Shown here in pieces: positions 45,541 to 53,725 of a DNA stretch of 64,000 nucleotides (its first letter is position 1; each line of letters opens with the position of its first letter). The notes under the pieces are model-generated. The model ran no database searches. It saw only the letters and a list, made by a program, of their open reading frames with translations, and was not told the origin of the DNA. The position numbers and the translations under genes are program-made. The DNA is from UBA6168 sp964423205 (GTDB lineage: Bacteria > Bacteroidota > Bacteroidia > Chitinophagales > Saprospiraceae), in NCBI GenBank assembly GCA_964423205.1, contig CAYRDX010000016.1, forward strand, positions 1-64,000. Direction: 5' to 3'.

Positions 45541-45576
45541 AAAAAACAGCGGACTTAATTGACTTCCAGTCCGCTG
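45541..45576 (-). terminator. Intrinsic terminator inside the dcw cluster
   Basis: CAGCGGACT (45547-45555) pairs perfectly with AGTCCGCTG (45568-45576) around 12 bases. On the minus strand six T follow the stem. It lies about 86 bases after the murE stop and 67 bases before the mraY start. Confidence 0.88.
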
Positions 45577-45661
45577 CATTATTCTGCGTTCAGTCTGAGA
45601 AATGCAGGCTCTTATTTGGAGCCCGTTAGAAACAGTTATTCTTGTGAAGCTTTGGATGCTT

Positions 45662-47119
45662 TTATCCAAGTTCTTCCTTCAGTATTGATTTATCGTCAAA
45701 TGGGTGGCGAACCCCGTTGATTTCCTGATACTTTTCGTGTCCTTTTCCTGCTACCAGGATGACATCTCCCTGAGTAGCCAGTTGACAGGCGGTTCTTATA
45801 GCCTGGTGCCTGTTTTCAATACTCATGGTCTTCTTTGTCGAAGTTGGTGGCACTCCTTTCTCAATTTCTGCAATAATGGCCGAAGGATTTTCTGTCCTCG
45901 GATTATCGGAAGTGATGATAACCAGGTCGCTGTTGTTGCAGGCCACCTTGGCCATCAACGGACGTTTGGTTTTATCCCGATCTCCACCGCAACCAAAAAC
46001 TGTTATCACTTTACCACGACCTCTTTGCAGATTGACAATGGTTTGAAGAACTTTTTCCAGTGCATCAGGTGTGTGCGCATAATCCACGATTCCGATGACC
46101 TTTTTCTGCTCCTGCAATACATAGTCAAATCTCCCTTCTGCAGCTTTCAGGCTGCTCAGTACTTTGAGAACCTCCATTTTATCCTTTCCCAGCAGGGTTC
46201 CCACTGCATAGGCAGCCAGCAGGTTGTAAGCGTTGAATTCGCCAATCAAGCGGGCATGAACTTCAAGCCCGTCGATGTCGAGCTGAAGGCCTGTGAGATT
46301 GTTTTCCATCAACCGGCCTTTGAATTCAGCCTGCCGACGAAGAGCAAATCCAAATTTTTTGGCTGCTGTGTTTTGCAGCATGACTTTGCCCCTTTTGTCG
46401 TCGAAGTTTGCTAATGCAAAGGCAGAAGGGGAAAGATTGTCAAAGAACATTTTTTTGGCTTCTATGTAAGCCTTGAATGTTTTGTGGTAGTCGAGGTGCT
46501 CGTGGCTGATGTTGGTAAAAACGCCGCCGGCAAATTGAAGGCCTGCGATACGCTTTTGCACCACAGCATGTGAGCTAACCTCCATAAAAGCGTATTCACA
46601 GCCCTCCTGTACCATCTGCTTGATCAGTAAGTTGATAGACTCCGCATCCGGTGTTGTGTGTGTAGCTGTAGTTCTTTTCTCAGAGACCCGGTTTTCAATA
46701 GTAGAAATGAGACCAGTGCGATATCCTAATCCGGAAAATAAATCATAGAGTAATGTTACAGTGGTAGTTTTGCCGTTCGTTCCCGTTACTCCGACAAGTT
46801 TTAGCTGGGATGAAGGTTTGTCATAAAAGTTGGAAGCCATGAAACCAAACGCTTCAGCACTGTCGCCAACTTTCACAAAGGTTGTCCCTATGTCAGTATT
46901 GTCGGGCAATTCCTCACAGAGTATGGCAGTTGCACCATTTTGAATTGCCTGTTCAATGAACTTGTGACCATCAGCTACCGTCCCTTTTATGGCAGCAAAC
47001 AGATAATTATCTTTTACTTTTCTGCTGTCTAATGTCAAGCCTTCAATTGTCGAGTCCTTTTTCCCAACTACCTCACAGAAACCAAGGCTTTCGATTATTT
47101 CGCTCAGTTTTTTCACCAT
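45662..47119 (-). CDS. murE: UDP-MurNAc-tripeptide ligase, meso-DAP type
   Basis: Adds the third residue of the stem peptide. The 485-residue ligase has the N-terminal domain (GLTLDSRKVKDNYLFAAIKG), the ATP loop GVTGTNGKTTTVTLLY, the carbamylated-lysine region YHKTFKAYIEAKKMFF and the C-terminal DYAHTPDALEK. The C-terminal SDNPRTENP is the DNPR motif that marks meso-diaminopimelate as substrate, so the cell wall is of the DAP type. DAP comes from the aspartate pathway started by lysC. It starts 8 bases after the PBP gene and has the terminator behind it. Confidence 0.96.
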   Translation of the reverse strand: MVKKLSEIIESLGFCEVVGKKDSTIEGLTLDSRKVKDNYLFAAIKGTVADGHKFIEQAIQNGATAILCEELPDNTDIGTTFVKVGDSAEAFGFMASNFYDKPSSQLKLVGVTGTNGKTTTVTLLYDLFSGLGYRTGLISTIENRVSEKRTTATHTTPDAESINLLIKQMVQEGCEYAFMEVSSHAVVQKRIAGLQFAGGVFTNISHEHLDYHKTFKAYIEAKKMFFDNLSPSAFALANFDDKRGKVMLQNTAAKKFGFALRRQAEFKGRLMENNLTGLQLDIDGLEVHARLIGEFNAYNLLAAYAVGTLLGKDKMEVLKVLSSLKAAEGRFDYVLQEQKKVIGIVDYAHTPDALEKVLQTIVNLQRGRGKVITVFGCGGDRDKTKRPLMAKVACNNSDLVIITSDNPRTENPSAIIAEIEKGVPPTSTKKTMSIENRHQAIRTACQLATQGDVILVAGKGHEKYQEINGVRHPFDDKSILKEELG

Positions 47120-47127
47120 ATTCTTTT

Positions 47128-49269
47128 TTAGCCAACTCTTAGTACTACAGTCTGCCCACCTGCCCTTGTACCGGGCCTAATGGATTGTTGTCTTACTTTT
47201 CCATAACTTCCATTGACCCTCACACGCAACCCTTTGTTTTCCATCAAGTAAATGGCATCCCTCAAACCCATGCCGAGAACATTGGGTACCGTTCTATCTC
47301 CAACCGGCAATCTCATCATTTTCAGGCTATCCGGAGCTACGGCCTTAAGTACTGCCCAGTCACCTTCTGAGCGATTGACATAGTCAACCCGCAATTCTTT
47401 GAGAATACGCCGCAAATCAGGCATATACCCTGCGTCGTAAGATGGCATGAGCCTTGACTCCAAGGGAAGTTTTTTGGAGGCATTGACGACGGGGTATAAC
47501 TCTACCTCCGTGGCCATAGCTTTATCAGCTATTTCTCTGAATACCGGAAGAGCAACCTGGCCCCCATAATAACCGGCTTCTTTGGGTTTGCTGATGAGAA
47601 CTAAGCAAGAGTAAACAGGATTATCGGCAGGGAAATAACCTGCAAAAGATGCCTGATAACCTTTAACCTGTGTTTTGTTTTCGAGGCGCTGATAACCCAA
47701 CTGGGCAGTTCCCGTTTTTCCCGCAAATTTGTAAGCGGAAGACCTCAACGAATAAGCTGTACCCCAAACACTGTCAACCACTCCTTCCATCATGGATTTC
47801 ACGTGCTTTATGGTTTTCTTGGAAGCAATGCGACCTTTGATTTCGGTTACCGGGAATTTCTTCGTAGTAATACCATACTTCTGGATTTCCCTGACCATGA
47901 AAGGTTTAACATACACACCATCGTTGGCAACAGCGTTATAAAAAGCAAGTAATTGCAAGGGAGTCACTGTGAGTTCGTATCCCATTGCCATCCAGGGCAA
48001 AGTTGTACCACTCCATCCATCTTCTGAGGAATAGGGGCGTTTCACAAAAGGAGTCGGCTCCCCGTTCATTTCTATGCCCGTGGGAACGGTAAGATAAAAG
48101 TCGTTGAGGCGCTGAATGTACCTTTCCGCCCTGTTTTTAGTGCCATAATTCTCATAGACCAATTTTGAAATACCGACGTTCGAAGACATTTCAAAAGCCT
48201 GCTTAATAGTGACGTTATTAAGCGTGTGGGGATAGGCATCCTGCAATTCTGATTCAAAATACTGGGTTCTCCCCTGTTCCAGATCCACGCTGTCATTTGG
48301 GTTAATGTATCCATCCTCCAGCAAGGCCATTACAGAAGCAAGTTTAAATGTCGAACCTGGTTCCGTTGCTGTGCCTATAGCGTAATTGTAAATTTCCCAA
48401 AGTTGCCCTTCGCGTGTCCAACCCAGATTGGCGACTGCTTTTATGGCTCCCGACTTTACATCTATGAGAATAGCCGTTCCGTACTCCGCCTGGTGCCGAA
48501 TCATTGCTTTTGCAAGGGCATTTTCAGTGATGTCCTGCAGATTGATATCTATGGTAGTAACCACATCCTTCCCGCTCCTTGGCTCTATTTTGGTCAGGTC
48601 ATTTATGGGTATCCACATGCCATCGCCAACCCTGTACATCAATTGTGTACCAGCTTCCCCCCTGAGGTATTCATCAAAAAATCCTTCCAGACCTACACTG
48701 ATGGTATCGCCGCTTGTGTAACCAATGGTTCGGTTAGCCAAAATCCTGAACGGTCTTTCCCGTCTGTAATGTTGATTGGCGATGAATCCGCCTCGGAACT
48801 GTCCAAGGTTGAAAAGAGGGAACGTACTCATGAGTTCTTTCTCCTCAAGCGTAGCGTCTTTTTTCAGCAGTATGTACCTTTTTCCGGCATCCCGTTGAGC
48901 CTGCAAGAACTCTTTCATTCCGCCGGGAGTGTATTCCGGGTTAATAAAGGTGGCAATGCAATAAGCAAGGCTGTCGATGTTGGCATTCCAGCTTGCAGAA
49001 TCAATAGCAGATGAGTTTGGGTCGAATCCTATGTTGTAGAAAGGCATGGAAGTAGCCAGAAGGCTTCCATCTTCGGTTAAAATGTTACCGCGTTCTGCCT
49101 CAAGGGGCACTTCCCTAATGTACAATTCCTCACCCTTGCTTCTCCACTTATCCCCCTCTATGATGGAAATTTTAATGGCTTGCGCAAAAATTGCAATGGC
49201 CACCATCACCACACCCACCAGCACGATGTACACACGGACAAGAACTTCATTTTTAGCGTTGAAAGCCAT
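47128..49269 (-). CDS. ftsI: Division-specific transpeptidase (FtsI/PBP3) with PASTA domain
   Basis: Cross-links septal peptidoglycan. The 713-residue class B PBP has a short N-terminus, a membrane helix (VYIVLVGVVMVAIAIFAQ), a pedestal domain starting ERGNILTEDGSLLATS and a transpeptidase domain. Active-site motifs are STFK (EPGSTFKLASVM), SSN (EMSSNVGIS) and KTGT (FAGKTGTAQLGY). A C-terminal PASTA domain (VPNVLGMGLRDAIYLMENKGL) follows from about residue 645. PASTA on the division PBP is common in Bacteroidota. The ATG at 49269 gives the usual N-terminus; an ATG at 49335 would add 22 basic residues. Confidence 0.94.
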   Translation of the reverse strand: MAFNAKNEVLVRVYIVLVGVVMVAIAIFAQAIKISIIEGDKWRSKGEELYIREVPLEAERGNILTEDGSLLATSMPFYNIGFDPNSSAIDSASWNANIDSLAYCIATFINPEYTPGGMKEFLQAQRDAGKRYILLKKDATLEEKELMSTFPLFNLGQFRGGFIANQHYRRERPFRILANRTIGYTSGDTISVGLEGFFDEYLRGEAGTQLMYRVGDGMWIPINDLTKIEPRSGKDVVTTIDINLQDITENALAKAMIRHQAEYGTAILIDVKSGAIKAVANLGWTREGQLWEIYNYAIGTATEPGSTFKLASVMALLEDGYINPNDSVDLEQGRTQYFESELQDAYPHTLNNVTIKQAFEMSSNVGISKLVYENYGTKNRAERYIQRLNDFYLTVPTGIEMNGEPTPFVKRPYSSEDGWSGTTLPWMAMGYELTVTPLQLLAFYNAVANDGVYVKPFMVREIQKYGITTKKFPVTEIKGRIASKKTIKHVKSMMEGVVDSVWGTAYSLRSSAYKFAGKTGTAQLGYQRLENKTQVKGYQASFAGYFPADNPVYSCLVLISKPKEAGYYGGQVALPVFREIADKAMATEVELYPVVNASKKLPLESRLMPSYDAGYMPDLRRILKELRVDYVNRSEGDWAVLKAVAPDSLKMMRLPVGDRTVPNVLGMGLRDAIYLMENKGLRVRVNGSYGKVRQQSIRPGTRAGGQTVVLRVG

Positions 49270-49349
49270 GAATCGCAGTTGTTTTCTTGAAAAATGCCGG
49301 CCCGGTTTACATAAGAACATTCTCCGGGCCGACACATTCGTATGTTTGT

Positions 49350-49670
49350 TTACTCTTCCGCTTGAATAATTTTCACCCTTCCAGCAGATTTTTTCAACCC
49401 CATTGATGCGACATCCTCACCAATCTCCGAAAGACGGCTTTCAAACATCAGTTCTGATTTAATGGAATTGTATTGCCTTTTGAGTTCTTTTACATCCCTT
49501 TGCAGGACCTGTATGTTGCGGACCTGCTTTTCTGCGAAATGTGTATTGGCTATATAAATGACGGCGAGAAATCCCAGGAACAGTACGAAAGGCAAATTCT
49601 TCAAAACCGCGGACGCACTCATGTTCCCGATTTCGAAATAGTTCCCGAATGATTTTTTTTTCTTAGCCAT
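49350..49670 (-). CDS. ftsL: FtsL-like division protein
   Basis: A 106-residue bitopic protein: basic N-terminus (MAKKKKSFGNYFEIGN), one membrane helix at about residues 27-45 (LPFVLFLGFLAVIYIAN) and a periplasmic coiled coil (RNIQVLQRDVKELKRQYNSIKSEL). FtsL scaffolds FtsQ, FtsW and FtsI. Sequence identity to other FtsL proteins is low, but length, topology and its place between rsmH and the PBP gene agree. An ATG at 49688 would add six residues; I prefer 49670. Confidence 0.85.
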   Translation of the reverse strand: MAKKKKSFGNYFEIGNMSASAVLKNLPFVLFLGFLAVIYIANTHFAEKQVRNIQVLQRDVKELKRQYNSIKSELMFESRLSEIGEDVASMGLKKSAGRVKIIQAEE

Positions 49671-49795
49671 CGCCTGCCAATTTTCCATTGCCGGAAATCA
49701 AGCCAACTGAAAGCCATACTTGCTTTCCAGATTATTAAAACAATTGCTTTCTCCGGTTTCTCATAACTGCTGTCCAACCTTCCTGCGTGTGTCCT

Positions 49796-50692
49796 TTAGT
49801 TCTTAATGCCCACTCTCATTTTAGCACTTCTTGCTCTCGGGTTTATTTTTATTTCCTCCTCCGAGGGCACAACTACACCTTTATATAATAATGTGAAAGG
49901 CCTTTCAATTTTTCCGTAAAAGTCACTCCTGACCACACCTTCCACATTTCCTGTTTTCAAAAGATTCTTAACCATCCTGTCTTCCAGGGAGTGATAAGAT
50001 ATAACCACCAATCTTCCTCCTGGCTTCAGCAACTTTCCGGAAGCTTCGAGGAAATCACGCAAGGCGCCCATTTCATCGTTTACTTCAATTCTCAAAGCCT
50101 GAAAAACCTGTGACAAGTACCTACTCTTGAATCCTCGAATCACTGGCTGTATTACCCTAAGGAAATCGCCAATGGTCCTGATTTCTTTTACTTCCCGTTC
50201 CTCAACAATTTTTTGCGCCAGCGTTTTGGCGTTTCTCACTTCACCGAAGTCACTGAATAGTTTTTGTAATTCGGCAATGCTGTATGAATTTACAATTGTG
50301 GCTGCAGTAACCTCTTCTGATTGATTCATGCGCATATCCAACTCGGCGTCGAATCTGTAGGAAAATCCTCTTTCTGCCTCGTCGATCTGATGCGATGAAA
50401 CGCCCAGGTCAGCCAGCACCCCATCCAACTCTTTAACCCCATGCAACCTCATAAATCGCTCGATGAACCTGAAATTGTGGTGATTAAAAATAAATCTTTC
50501 ATCTTCCAACAAATTCCGGAGAGCATCATCGTCCTGGTCGAATCCATACAATCTCCCATTACCATCCAATCCATTCAAAATAAGCCTGCTATGTCCGCCC
50601 CCGCCAAAAGTCGCATCAACATACCTTCCACCTGGCTTTAATGCCAGCGCTTCAATGCAAGCTTTTGCCAATACTGGTTCGTGGTAACTCAT
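49796..50692 (-). CDS. rsmH: 16S rRNA (cytosine-N4)-methyltransferase
   Basis: Methylates N4 of C1402 in 16S rRNA near the P site with SAM. The 298-residue protein shows YHEPVLAKACIEAL, the SAM motif YVDATFGGGGHSRLIL, LADLGVSSHQIDEAERGFSYR, the substrate loop ELDMRMNQ, KSRYLSQVFQALRIEVNDE and the final SYHSLEDRMVK. It lies between mraZ and ftsL as in most dcw clusters, 11 bases after mraZ. Confidence 0.97.
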   Translation of the reverse strand: MSYHEPVLAKACIEALALKPGGRYVDATFGGGGHSRLILNGLDGNGRLYGFDQDDDALRNLLEDERFIFNHHNFRFIERFMRLHGVKELDGVLADLGVSSHQIDEAERGFSYRFDAELDMRMNQSEEVTAATIVNSYSIAELQKLFSDFGEVRNAKTLAQKIVEEREVKEIRTIGDFLRVIQPVIRGFKSRYLSQVFQALRIEVNDEMGALRDFLEASGKLLKPGGRLVVISYHSLEDRMVKNLLKTGNVEGVVRSDFYGKIERPFTLLYKGVVVPSEEEIKINPRARSAKMRVGIKN

Positions 50693-50703
50693 AGGCCTGG
50701 AAT

Positions 50704-51177
50704 TTACTGCTCTCCTTGTAAAGACCTTACAGAAGCACCACCCATTAGTTTTTGCGCCAAGCTGAGGTATCTCTCCTGAGTCATCCGCATATGCTCTTCA
50801 AATGCTGCAGGTTCCCAAATCTCAATCTTGTCGGTAACACAATGAAACACGACATCGGTCTCGATATTAGCCCACTGAAGATGTCCGTTGGGAAAATTAA
50901 GCCTGTCTGCATTGTCTTTCCTGAGCAGAGATACCAAATGAAAATATTGCCTCTTGAAAAGGCGGCTTTCAGTATCAAAATCATTGAGCATGCTTACACT
51001 TGTCGACTCCTGGTCCCAAACTTTTTTAGGATAAAGAATCAAACAACTTTCAAATCCTTGCTTTACGATAAAATTATCCCTGTCCTCAACGGGAAGTTGG
51101 TCAAGAAAATCGGAAGGCAATCTTAACCTTCCTTTCGAATCGACCTTGCAGGAATATGTACCGTAAAACTGATACAT
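50704..51177 (-). CDS. mraZ: Transcriptional regulator MraZ
   Basis: A 157-residue DNA-binding protein that represses its own dcw operon. Two SpoVT/AbrB-type half-domains are visible: YSCKVDSKGRLRLPSDFL near the N-terminus, with the DxxxR core, and LNFPNGHLQWANIETDVVFHCVTDKIEIW in the second half. The family forms large rings that bind repeated TGGGN boxes. Exactly such boxes lie just upstream at 51220-51244, with a second group at 51380-51416. It is the first gene of the cluster. Confidence 0.95.
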   Translation of the reverse strand: MYQFYGTYSCKVDSKGRLRLPSDFLDQLPVEDRDNFIVKQGFESCLILYPKKVWDQESTSVSMLNDFDTESRLFKRQYFHLVSLLRKDNADRLNFPNGHLQWANIETDVVFHCVTDKIEIWEPAAFEEHMRMTQERYLSLAQKLMGGASVRSLQGEQ

Positions 51178-51202
51178 TGCACAATTTGGATGAATAATGG
51201 CC

Positions 51203-51210
51203 CAAACTTA
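51203..51210 (-). promoter_or_regulatory. -7 element of the dcw promoter
   Basis: On the minus strand it reads TAAGTTTG, an exact TAnnTTTG, followed by GGCC. The MraZ boxes begin 9 bases upstream of it, where the -33 element should lie. The start codon of mraZ is 26 bases downstream. Confidence 0.65.
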
Positions 51211-51219
51211 ATTTATTTT

Positions 51220-51244
51220 CTCCACAAATCCCCACTTCCTCCCA
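51220..51244 (-). promoter_or_regulatory. MraZ operator
   Basis: On the minus strand the order is TGGGA, five bases, TGGGG, five bases, TGGAG, an exact 10-bp period. MraZ is known to bind TGGGN direct repeats with 5-base spacers. The boxes cover the expected -33 region of the mraZ promoter, as required for autorepression. Confidence 0.85.
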
Positions 51245-51379
51245 CCATTATATTAAAAAAAGTTTTCCACATTATTTTTTAAATAAGAAAAAATACTAAT
51301 TTATCAACAAATTAATTAATATCCTATCGCTATTTGACGACAAATTCTTTATCAGCGATTGTTGCACGGAAAATAAATG

Positions 51380-51416
51380 TCCCACTTTCCCCCACAAGCA
51401 GTGGAAAAAAGTGGCA
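51380..51416. promoter_or_regulatory. Second group of MraZ-like boxes, inverted
   Basis: On the minus strand TGGGG at 51394-51390 and TGGGA at 51384-51380 again lie 10 bp apart. On the plus strand TGGAA (51402-51406) and TGGCA (51412-51416) do the same, so the two pairs face each other. The segment can also fold as a hairpin (CCACTTTC with GAAAAAAGTGG, via G-U pairs on the minus strand). Confidence 0.5.
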
Positions 51417-51446
51417 ATTACAATAAACTTGAAAATTGAAAAGGGT

Positions 51447-51482
51447 CGGTTGCCGGCTTAATGAATGTTTTCAGGCAACCAA
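51447..51482 (-). terminator. Hairpin after the glycosyltransferase gene
   Basis: GGTTGCC (51448-51454) pairs with GGCAACC (51474-51480) with a 19-base loop. On the minus strand it is followed by GACCCTTTTC. It lies 27 bases after the stop codon of the gene at 51509-52300. Confidence 0.5.
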
Positions 51483-51508
51483 AGGATAAATCCGGGATGG
51501 GAAGCTAA

Positions 51509-52300
51509 TTAATTTGTGTTTTCAGCCACAGCATTTTCTTCATACTTAGTGTCCAGTTCTTGGCTTTCTTGTTTTCTAAAAGAGGCGAAGATACTGATCC
51601 ATTTCATCTGAAGCACACCCCAAATTGCTTCTCTTACAATGCTTTTGGACATTTTAGAACTGCCTTCTATTCTGTCGGTAAAAGTGATGGGTATTTCACG
51701 GATTTTAAAACCCAGAAGTTTGGAGGCGAATTTCATTTCTATTTGAAAAGCGTACCCAATAAACTTAATCTTATCGAGGTCTATTGTTTCAAGCACTTCC
51801 CTTTTGTACCCAACAAATCCTGCCGTAGGGTCCTTTATCCACATCCAAGTAATCATTCTAACGTAGTAGGAAGCACCCAGAGAAAGTACCAACCTATCCA
51901 TTGGCCAGTTGACGCATTTCCCTCCCTTTACGTATCTGGAGCCCACAATAACATCTGTTTTGCCATTCTGGAGTTCCTCCAACATTCTTAGTAGATCCAG
52001 TGGATTATGGGAAAAATCACAATCCATTTCAAAGATGTAATCATAGCCCCTTTCCAGTCCCCACTGGAAACCAAAAATGTATGCCGTTCCTAAACCGAGT
52101 TTACCACTTCTTTCATGCAGAAAAAGGGTATTGGAAAATGATTCTTGCTGTTCTTTCACCAAATCGGCAGTGCCGTCCGGTGAGCCATCATCAACAACAA
52201 GAATATCGAATCGGACGGGAAGAGCATGTACTGCCTTAATCATGGCAACTACATTTTCACGCTCTTTATAAGTAGGAATAATGACAAGGTTCTTTGACAC
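51509..52300 (-). CDS. Polyprenol-phosphate mannosyltransferase-like GT2
   Basis: A 263-residue GT2 glycosyltransferase of the dolichol-phosphate mannose synthase (DPM1) type. It shows VIIPTYKERENV, the nucleotide-sugar site LVVDDGSPDGTADLV, the DxD-like motif EMDCDFSHNP, GSRYVKGG and the catalytic loop DPTAGFVGYKREVL. There is no C-terminal membrane domain. It is likely to transfer a sugar to polyprenyl phosphate for glycan or protein glycosylation. It is a separate unit between the dcw control region and the ribosomal genes, on the minus strand. Confidence 0.88.
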   Translation of the reverse strand: MSKNLVIIPTYKERENVVAMIKAVHALPVRFDILVVDDGSPDGTADLVKEQQESFSNTLFLHERSGKLGLGTAYIFGFQWGLERGYDYIFEMDCDFSHNPLDLLRMLEELQNGKTDVIVGSRYVKGGKCVNWPMDRLVLSLGASYYVRMITWMWIKDPTAGFVGYKREVLETIDLDKIKFIGYAFQIEMKFASKLLGFKIREIPITFTDRIEGSSKMSKSIVREAIWGVLQMKWISIFASFRKQESQELDTKYEENAVAENTN

Positions 52301-52466
52301 GCCTATATGATATTATTAAAATTAGTTATCCAACCATAGCAAGTATGTTGCCAAAACGCCTTTGTTCAACATTGAAAACCAGCCGGCATTGAGTAAATCC
52401 GGCACAAAATAGAATAAGCAAATCACTCAACGTTCATCGAGAAAGAAAAAAGATTCCCGATAAACG

Positions 52467-52500
52467 ACAAACCCTGACCGCATCAACGATCAGGGCTTGT
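52467..52500 (-). terminator. rplU-rpmA terminator
   Basis: ACAAACCCTGA (52467-52477) pairs with TCAGGGCTTGT (52490-52500) around 12 bases, with one wobble. It lies 29 bases after the rpmA stop on the minus strand. Confidence 0.75.
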
Positions 52501-52529
52501 ATTGAAACGGTCTGTATTTAATGTCATTT

Positions 52530-53273
52530 TTACTCTGTGCGACCGCCTTTCATGCTATGCTGCAGAGCAGCTAATTCATCCCATTTTCCTTCAGCGGCCA
52601 GTGCAGCCTGCTGTGGCCAGGTAGTCGGGTCGTGCATCTTATACCTGGAACCAGCAGCTTCCAGGATTTCACGAATCTTGTCAGCATCCGTCGCTGCCAA
52701 TTCAGCAAAAGTGTTAATACCGGCGTCAGTCAACAAAGAAGCGATCTTTGGTCCAACGCCTTCTACTTTCTTCAAGTCGTCTTTGCCGGCTTTAGCGGCC
52801 TTTTTGGGAGCTGCTGCTTTTTCTGTTGCTTCCTCTTTTTTAGCAGGTGCGGTTTTCGCAACGGCTTTTTTCTCCTCTTTTACCTCAGCGACTTTTTCTT
52901 TTTTTGCTTTTACAGGTTTTTCAACTACTGTTTCTGCTGCTTTTTCCACTTTGGGTTTTGGAGCTGGAGTAGCTTTCGCAACAAGGGGTTTTTCTTTTAC
53001 GATGGTCTCCGCAACTTCTTCAAAAGGAATAATGCTGACAAATGTTCTGTCCATGCGACCTTTTTGAAATGCAACAGTACCATCTATAGCAGCATGCAAA
53101 GTGTAATCTTTACCCATGTAAACATTTTCACCTGCATGAAATTTTGTGCCGCGCTGACGAATAATGATAGCTCCAGCCAATGCACCTTGTCCTCCAAATA
53201 ATTTCACACCGAGTCGTTTACTATTACTATCCCGGCCGTTACTGGTTGAACCTTCACCTTTCTTATGTGCCAT
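52530..53273 (-). CDS. rpmA: 50S ribosomal protein L27 with C-terminal helix-hairpin-helix extension
   Basis: The first 85 or so residues are canonical L27 (MAHKKGEGSTSNGRDSNSKR ... FGGQGALAGAIIIRQRGTKFHAG), a protein of the peptidyl-transferase region. The chain goes on to 247 residues. A linker of about 80 residues rich in Lys, Ala, Pro and Glu is followed by a globular end, about 163-247, with the HhH motif DDLKKVEGVGPKIASLLTDAGI. That end continues with AELAATDADKI and TWPQQAALAAEGKWDEL. This end matches what I recall of the extension on L21 in several Bacteroidota; here L21 is of plain length and L27 carries it. There is no N-terminal extension needing cleavage. Confidence 0.95.
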   Translation of the reverse strand: MAHKKGEGSTSNGRDSNSKRLGVKLFGGQGALAGAIIIRQRGTKFHAGENVYMGKDYTLHAAIDGTVAFQKGRMDRTFVSIIPFEEVAETIVKEKPLVAKATPAPKPKVEKAAETVVEKPVKAKKEKVAEVKEEKKAVAKTAPAKKEEATEKAAAPKKAAKAGKDDLKKVEGVGPKIASLLTDAGINTFAELAATDADKIREILEAAGSRYKMHDPTTWPQQAALAAEGKWDELAALQHSMKGGRTE

Positions 53274-53307
53274 GTTCTTTAATTTTTAATTGATTAATAA
53301 AAAAGTA

Positions 53308-53622
53308 TTAAGCCGAGATTTTCTCAATACGAATCCTGGAAAACTGCTGACGGTGGCCATTTTTTACTCTGTAGCCTTTGCGTCTTTTCTTTTTGAAAAC
53401 AATGACTTTATCGCCTTTCACCAAAGGCTCCAGTACTGTGGCACCTACATTGGCACCTTTCACTATCGGCGTGCCGATTTTGACAGAACCGTTGTTGTCA
53501 ACCAGTAGTACCTGGTCAAATTTCAACTCGGCTCCTTCTTCGGCTTCTAACCGGTGGACAAAGATCTCCTGACCTTCCGTCACTTTGTATTGCTGACCGG
53601 CTATGGTTACGATTGCGAGCAT
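53308..53622 (-). CDS. rplU: 50S ribosomal protein L21
   Basis: A 104-residue 23S rRNA-binding protein (MLAIVTIAGQQYKVTEGQEIFV ... FKKKRRKGYRVKNGHRQQFSRIRI) of plain family length. It is the first gene of the rplU-rpmA operon, 34 bases before rpmA, and stands behind the best promoter in the window. No Shine-Dalgarno sequence precedes the ATG. Confidence 0.97.
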   Translation of the reverse strand: MLAIVTIAGQQYKVTEGQEIFVHRLEAEEGAELKFDQVLLVDNNGSVKIGTPIVKGANVGATVLEPLVKGDKVIVFKKKRRKGYRVKNGHRQQFSRIRIEKISA

Positions 53623-53695
53623 GATTAAAAAATTTTGTTGTTTAATGCCTGATTGAAGAAACGATAACGTTTATCACCACCCCAAAAAGCGGGCG

Positions 53696-53725
53696 CAAAG
53701 ATAAGCCTGAATTTGGTAATAACAA
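53696..53725 (-). promoter_or_regulatory. rplU-rpmA promoter
   Basis: On the minus strand TTG (53725-53723), exactly 19 bases, then TATCTTTG (53703-53696) and CGCCCGC. This is a full match to the Bacteroidota consensus TTG-N19-TAnnTTTG, 74 bases before the rplU ATG. Confidence 0.85.

Larger units (their letters stand above)
51178..51508. other. dcw control region
   Basis: These 331 very AT-rich bases lie upstream of mraZ and after the stop of the glycosyltransferase gene. They contain the -7 element at 51203-51210, the MraZ boxes at 51220-51244, a second MraZ-like group at 51380-51416 and a hairpin at 51448-51480. No gene was seen in it. Confidence 0.7.

Noticed and set aside
45704..46414. 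236-codon plus-strand frame opposite murE
   Set aside because: It is the reversed shadow of murE, whose motifs are complete.
35352..51177. Missing murF and ddl in the dcw cluster taken as a gene loss
   Set aside because: These genes commonly lie elsewhere in Bacteroidota; their absence here is no evidence of loss.
52537..53201. Two long plus-strand frames opposite rpmA, rich in Phe, Ser and Cys
   Set aside because: They come from the low-complexity Lys/Ala/Glu linker of L27 read backwards.
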